Positions 5,540 to 6,655 of a stretch of 6,655 nt of DNA are shown in pieces; the first letter of the stretch is position 1, and every line of letters begins with the position of its first letter. The DNA is from Psychrobacter sp. (GTDB taxonomy: Bacteria > Pseudomonadota > Gammaproteobacteria > Pseudomonadales > Moraxellaceae): positions 1 through 6,655 of the forward strand of contig JAHHUJ010000118.1 in the NCBI GenBank assembly GCA_020024075.1, given 5' to 3'. A model generated the notes under the pieces. The model was given only the letters and a program-made list of their open reading frames with translations, was not told the origin of the DNA and ran no database searches. Both the position numbers and the translations under genes were made by a program.

Positions 5540-6655
5540 ATGCCTAAGCCAGATTTGTCTCGCCTTGATACTTTATCCTCACCAGATAGTGACTTTGATA
5601 TTGATAGTTTCGATGCAGACGACTTCAATGACTCCATTGACAATGAGCTTGAAAATACTGTCCTGAGATTAAGTGACTACTTAGCCGCTGTTGAATTGGT
5701 TATTAAAGAGACTTTTCGCCACAGTGTCTGGGTAAAAGCTGAGATTCGCAATCTGTCTAGCAAAGGCGGCCATTACTACTTTGAATTGGCTGAAAAAGAC
5801 GATGACGGCAAAGTCATTGCCAGTTGCCGTGGTAACCTTTGGCGCTTTAAAGCGACTAGGGTGCTAACTAAGTTTGAGCGCGCCACTGGCATGAAGCTGG
5901 CGCGTGACGTCACTGTACTGCTTAATGTCACCGCAAGCTTCCACCCTCTATACGGCTTTTCTTTGGCCATCAATGACATTGATCCTAGCTATACTTTGGG
6001 CGATTTGGCGCGTCAATATTCAGCCATGCTAGAGCGCTTAAGTGGTGAGGGTCTGCTTAACTTAAATAAGCAAATCCCTGCCCCCTTTGATATCGAGCAT
6101 GTATTGGTTATTGCTCCAGAAAAAGCGGCTGGACTCGGTGATTTCCGAGCCGATGCAGATAAGCTACAACGCACCAATGCCTGTCATTTTCACTATCATT
6201 ACGCTACCTTTCAGGGCAATCATGCGCCAAAAGAGATTCGTCATGCCATTACCAAAGGCATGCTCACTTTTAGGAAGCAATATGACCGTGATCCAGATGT
6301 GATGGTCATCATCCGTGGTGGTGGTGCTGTTGGCGACTTAGCTTACTTAAATGATTATGAGTTGGCGGCTTTGGTCGCAGAACAACCTGTCCCGGTTTGG
6401 GTGGGTATCGGTCATGAACGAGATTCGGTTATTTTGGATGAAGTGGCGCACACCAGCTTTGATACCCCCTCAAAAGTTATCGCCGGTATCGTAAACCACC
6501 TTGCCAGCCTTATGCAGCACACTCAAGGTTATGCCGATGCGATTCAGCGGCTCAGTCAACAACAGCTAACTCAGGCTGCCATATCCACCGAGCGTCAATT
6601 CTCAGCCATCCAAAGCTTGAGCCAGCATAATTTGCAGCATTGGCAACATCTAACC
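5540..6655 (+). CDS. xseA: Exodeoxyribonuclease VII large subunit (5' part, 372 codons, runs off the window)
   Basis: This is the catalytic large subunit of exonuclease VII, which with several small XseB subunits degrades single-stranded DNA in both directions in the cytoplasm, in repair and mutation avoidance. The frame is open from ATG 5540 to the last base. Residues from about 42 to 145 form the N-terminal OB-fold, starting LRLSDYLAAVE with VWVKAEIRNLSSKGGHYYFE. The nuclease domain follows, with VLVIAPEKAAGLGDF, IIRGGG (Arg259 to Gly262) and GIGHERD (289-295, His292 and Asp295), the hallmark of the family. The first 35 or so residues are an acidic extension rich in Asp that precedes the usual start of the family. 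ATG 5540 is the first ATG after an in-frame stop at 5513-5515, but its ribosome binding site is weak (AAG nine or ten bases upstream). The C-terminal coiled-coil part begins near the right edge (Gln-rich) and is cut off. xseB is not in the window. Confidence 0.95.
   Translation, partial: MPKPDLSRLDTLSSPDSDFDIDSFDADDFNDSIDNELENTVLRLSDYLAAVELVIKETFRHSVWVKAEIRNLSSKGGHYYFELAEKDDDGKVIASCRGNLWRFKATRVLTKFERATGMKLARDVTVLLNVTASFHPLYGFSLAINDIDPSYTLGDLARQYSAMLERLSGEGLLNLNKQIPAPFDIEHVLVIAPEKAAGLGDFRADADKLQRTNACHFHYHYATFQGNHAPKEIRHAITKGMLTFRKQYDRDPDVMVIIRGGGAVGDLAYLNDYELAALVAEQPVPVWVGIGHERDSVILDEVAHTSFDTPSKVIAGIVNHLASLMQHTQGYADAIQRLSQQQLTQAAISTERQFSAIQSLSQHNLQHWQHLT

Noticed and set aside
5776..6302. Frames on either strand inside xseA
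   Set aside because: xseA is continuous through this region with hallmark motifs, so the others are out-of-frame shadows.

Overview
The window looks like chromosomal DNA of a gammaproteobacterium of the Moraxellaceae, most probably Psychrobacter-like. That placement is an inference from moderate GC in the long genes, AT-rich spacers, the style of the small lipoproteins and the form of XseA. No rRNA, tRNA or other phylogenetic marker is present to confirm it.

Layout, left to right. Positions 1-500 are AT-rich and hold a small lipoprotein gene (112-366, minus strand). It lies between two copies of a 58-bp direct repeat (1-58 and 433-490). Both copies encode the same peptide on the minus strand (QLA-x-NGYTYTVTDEEGN). 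The right copy sits at the end of a 32-codon frame and the left copy runs off the window, which suggests a duplicated or decayed cassette. Positions 597-1349 hold two adjacent, coupled, paralogous lipoprotein genes on the minus strand, ending in a clear terminator at 597-625.

Positions 1411-5336 hold two tandem paralogous adenylate-forming acyl-CoA ligases on the minus strand. Each is 556 codons, they align without a gap, and they are about 77% identical by hand count. Each has its own strong terminator (1411-1446 and 3485-3526) and its own promoter. The two promoters match in form (TTTACA, 17-bp spacer, TATGAT), so the whole transcription unit appears to have been duplicated. The gene at 1497-3167 has a leader roughly 140 nt longer than its sister, and that region contains two similar inverted repeats.

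From 5540 to the right edge runs, divergently, the 5' part of xseA, the large subunit of exodeoxyribonuclease VII. It is open to the last base and has an acidic N-terminal extension.

Functionally, the ligases would activate fatty or related carboxylic acids to acyl-CoA. The lipoproteins are probably envelope proteins of unknown role, and xseA is a DNA-repair housekeeping gene. The three groups show no obvious functional link. I see no mobile element, CRISPR array, RNA gene or defence system, and nothing I would call a new system. The most informative points are the unit-level duplication of the ligase with its diverged leader and the repeat-flanked lipoprotein gene at the left edge.
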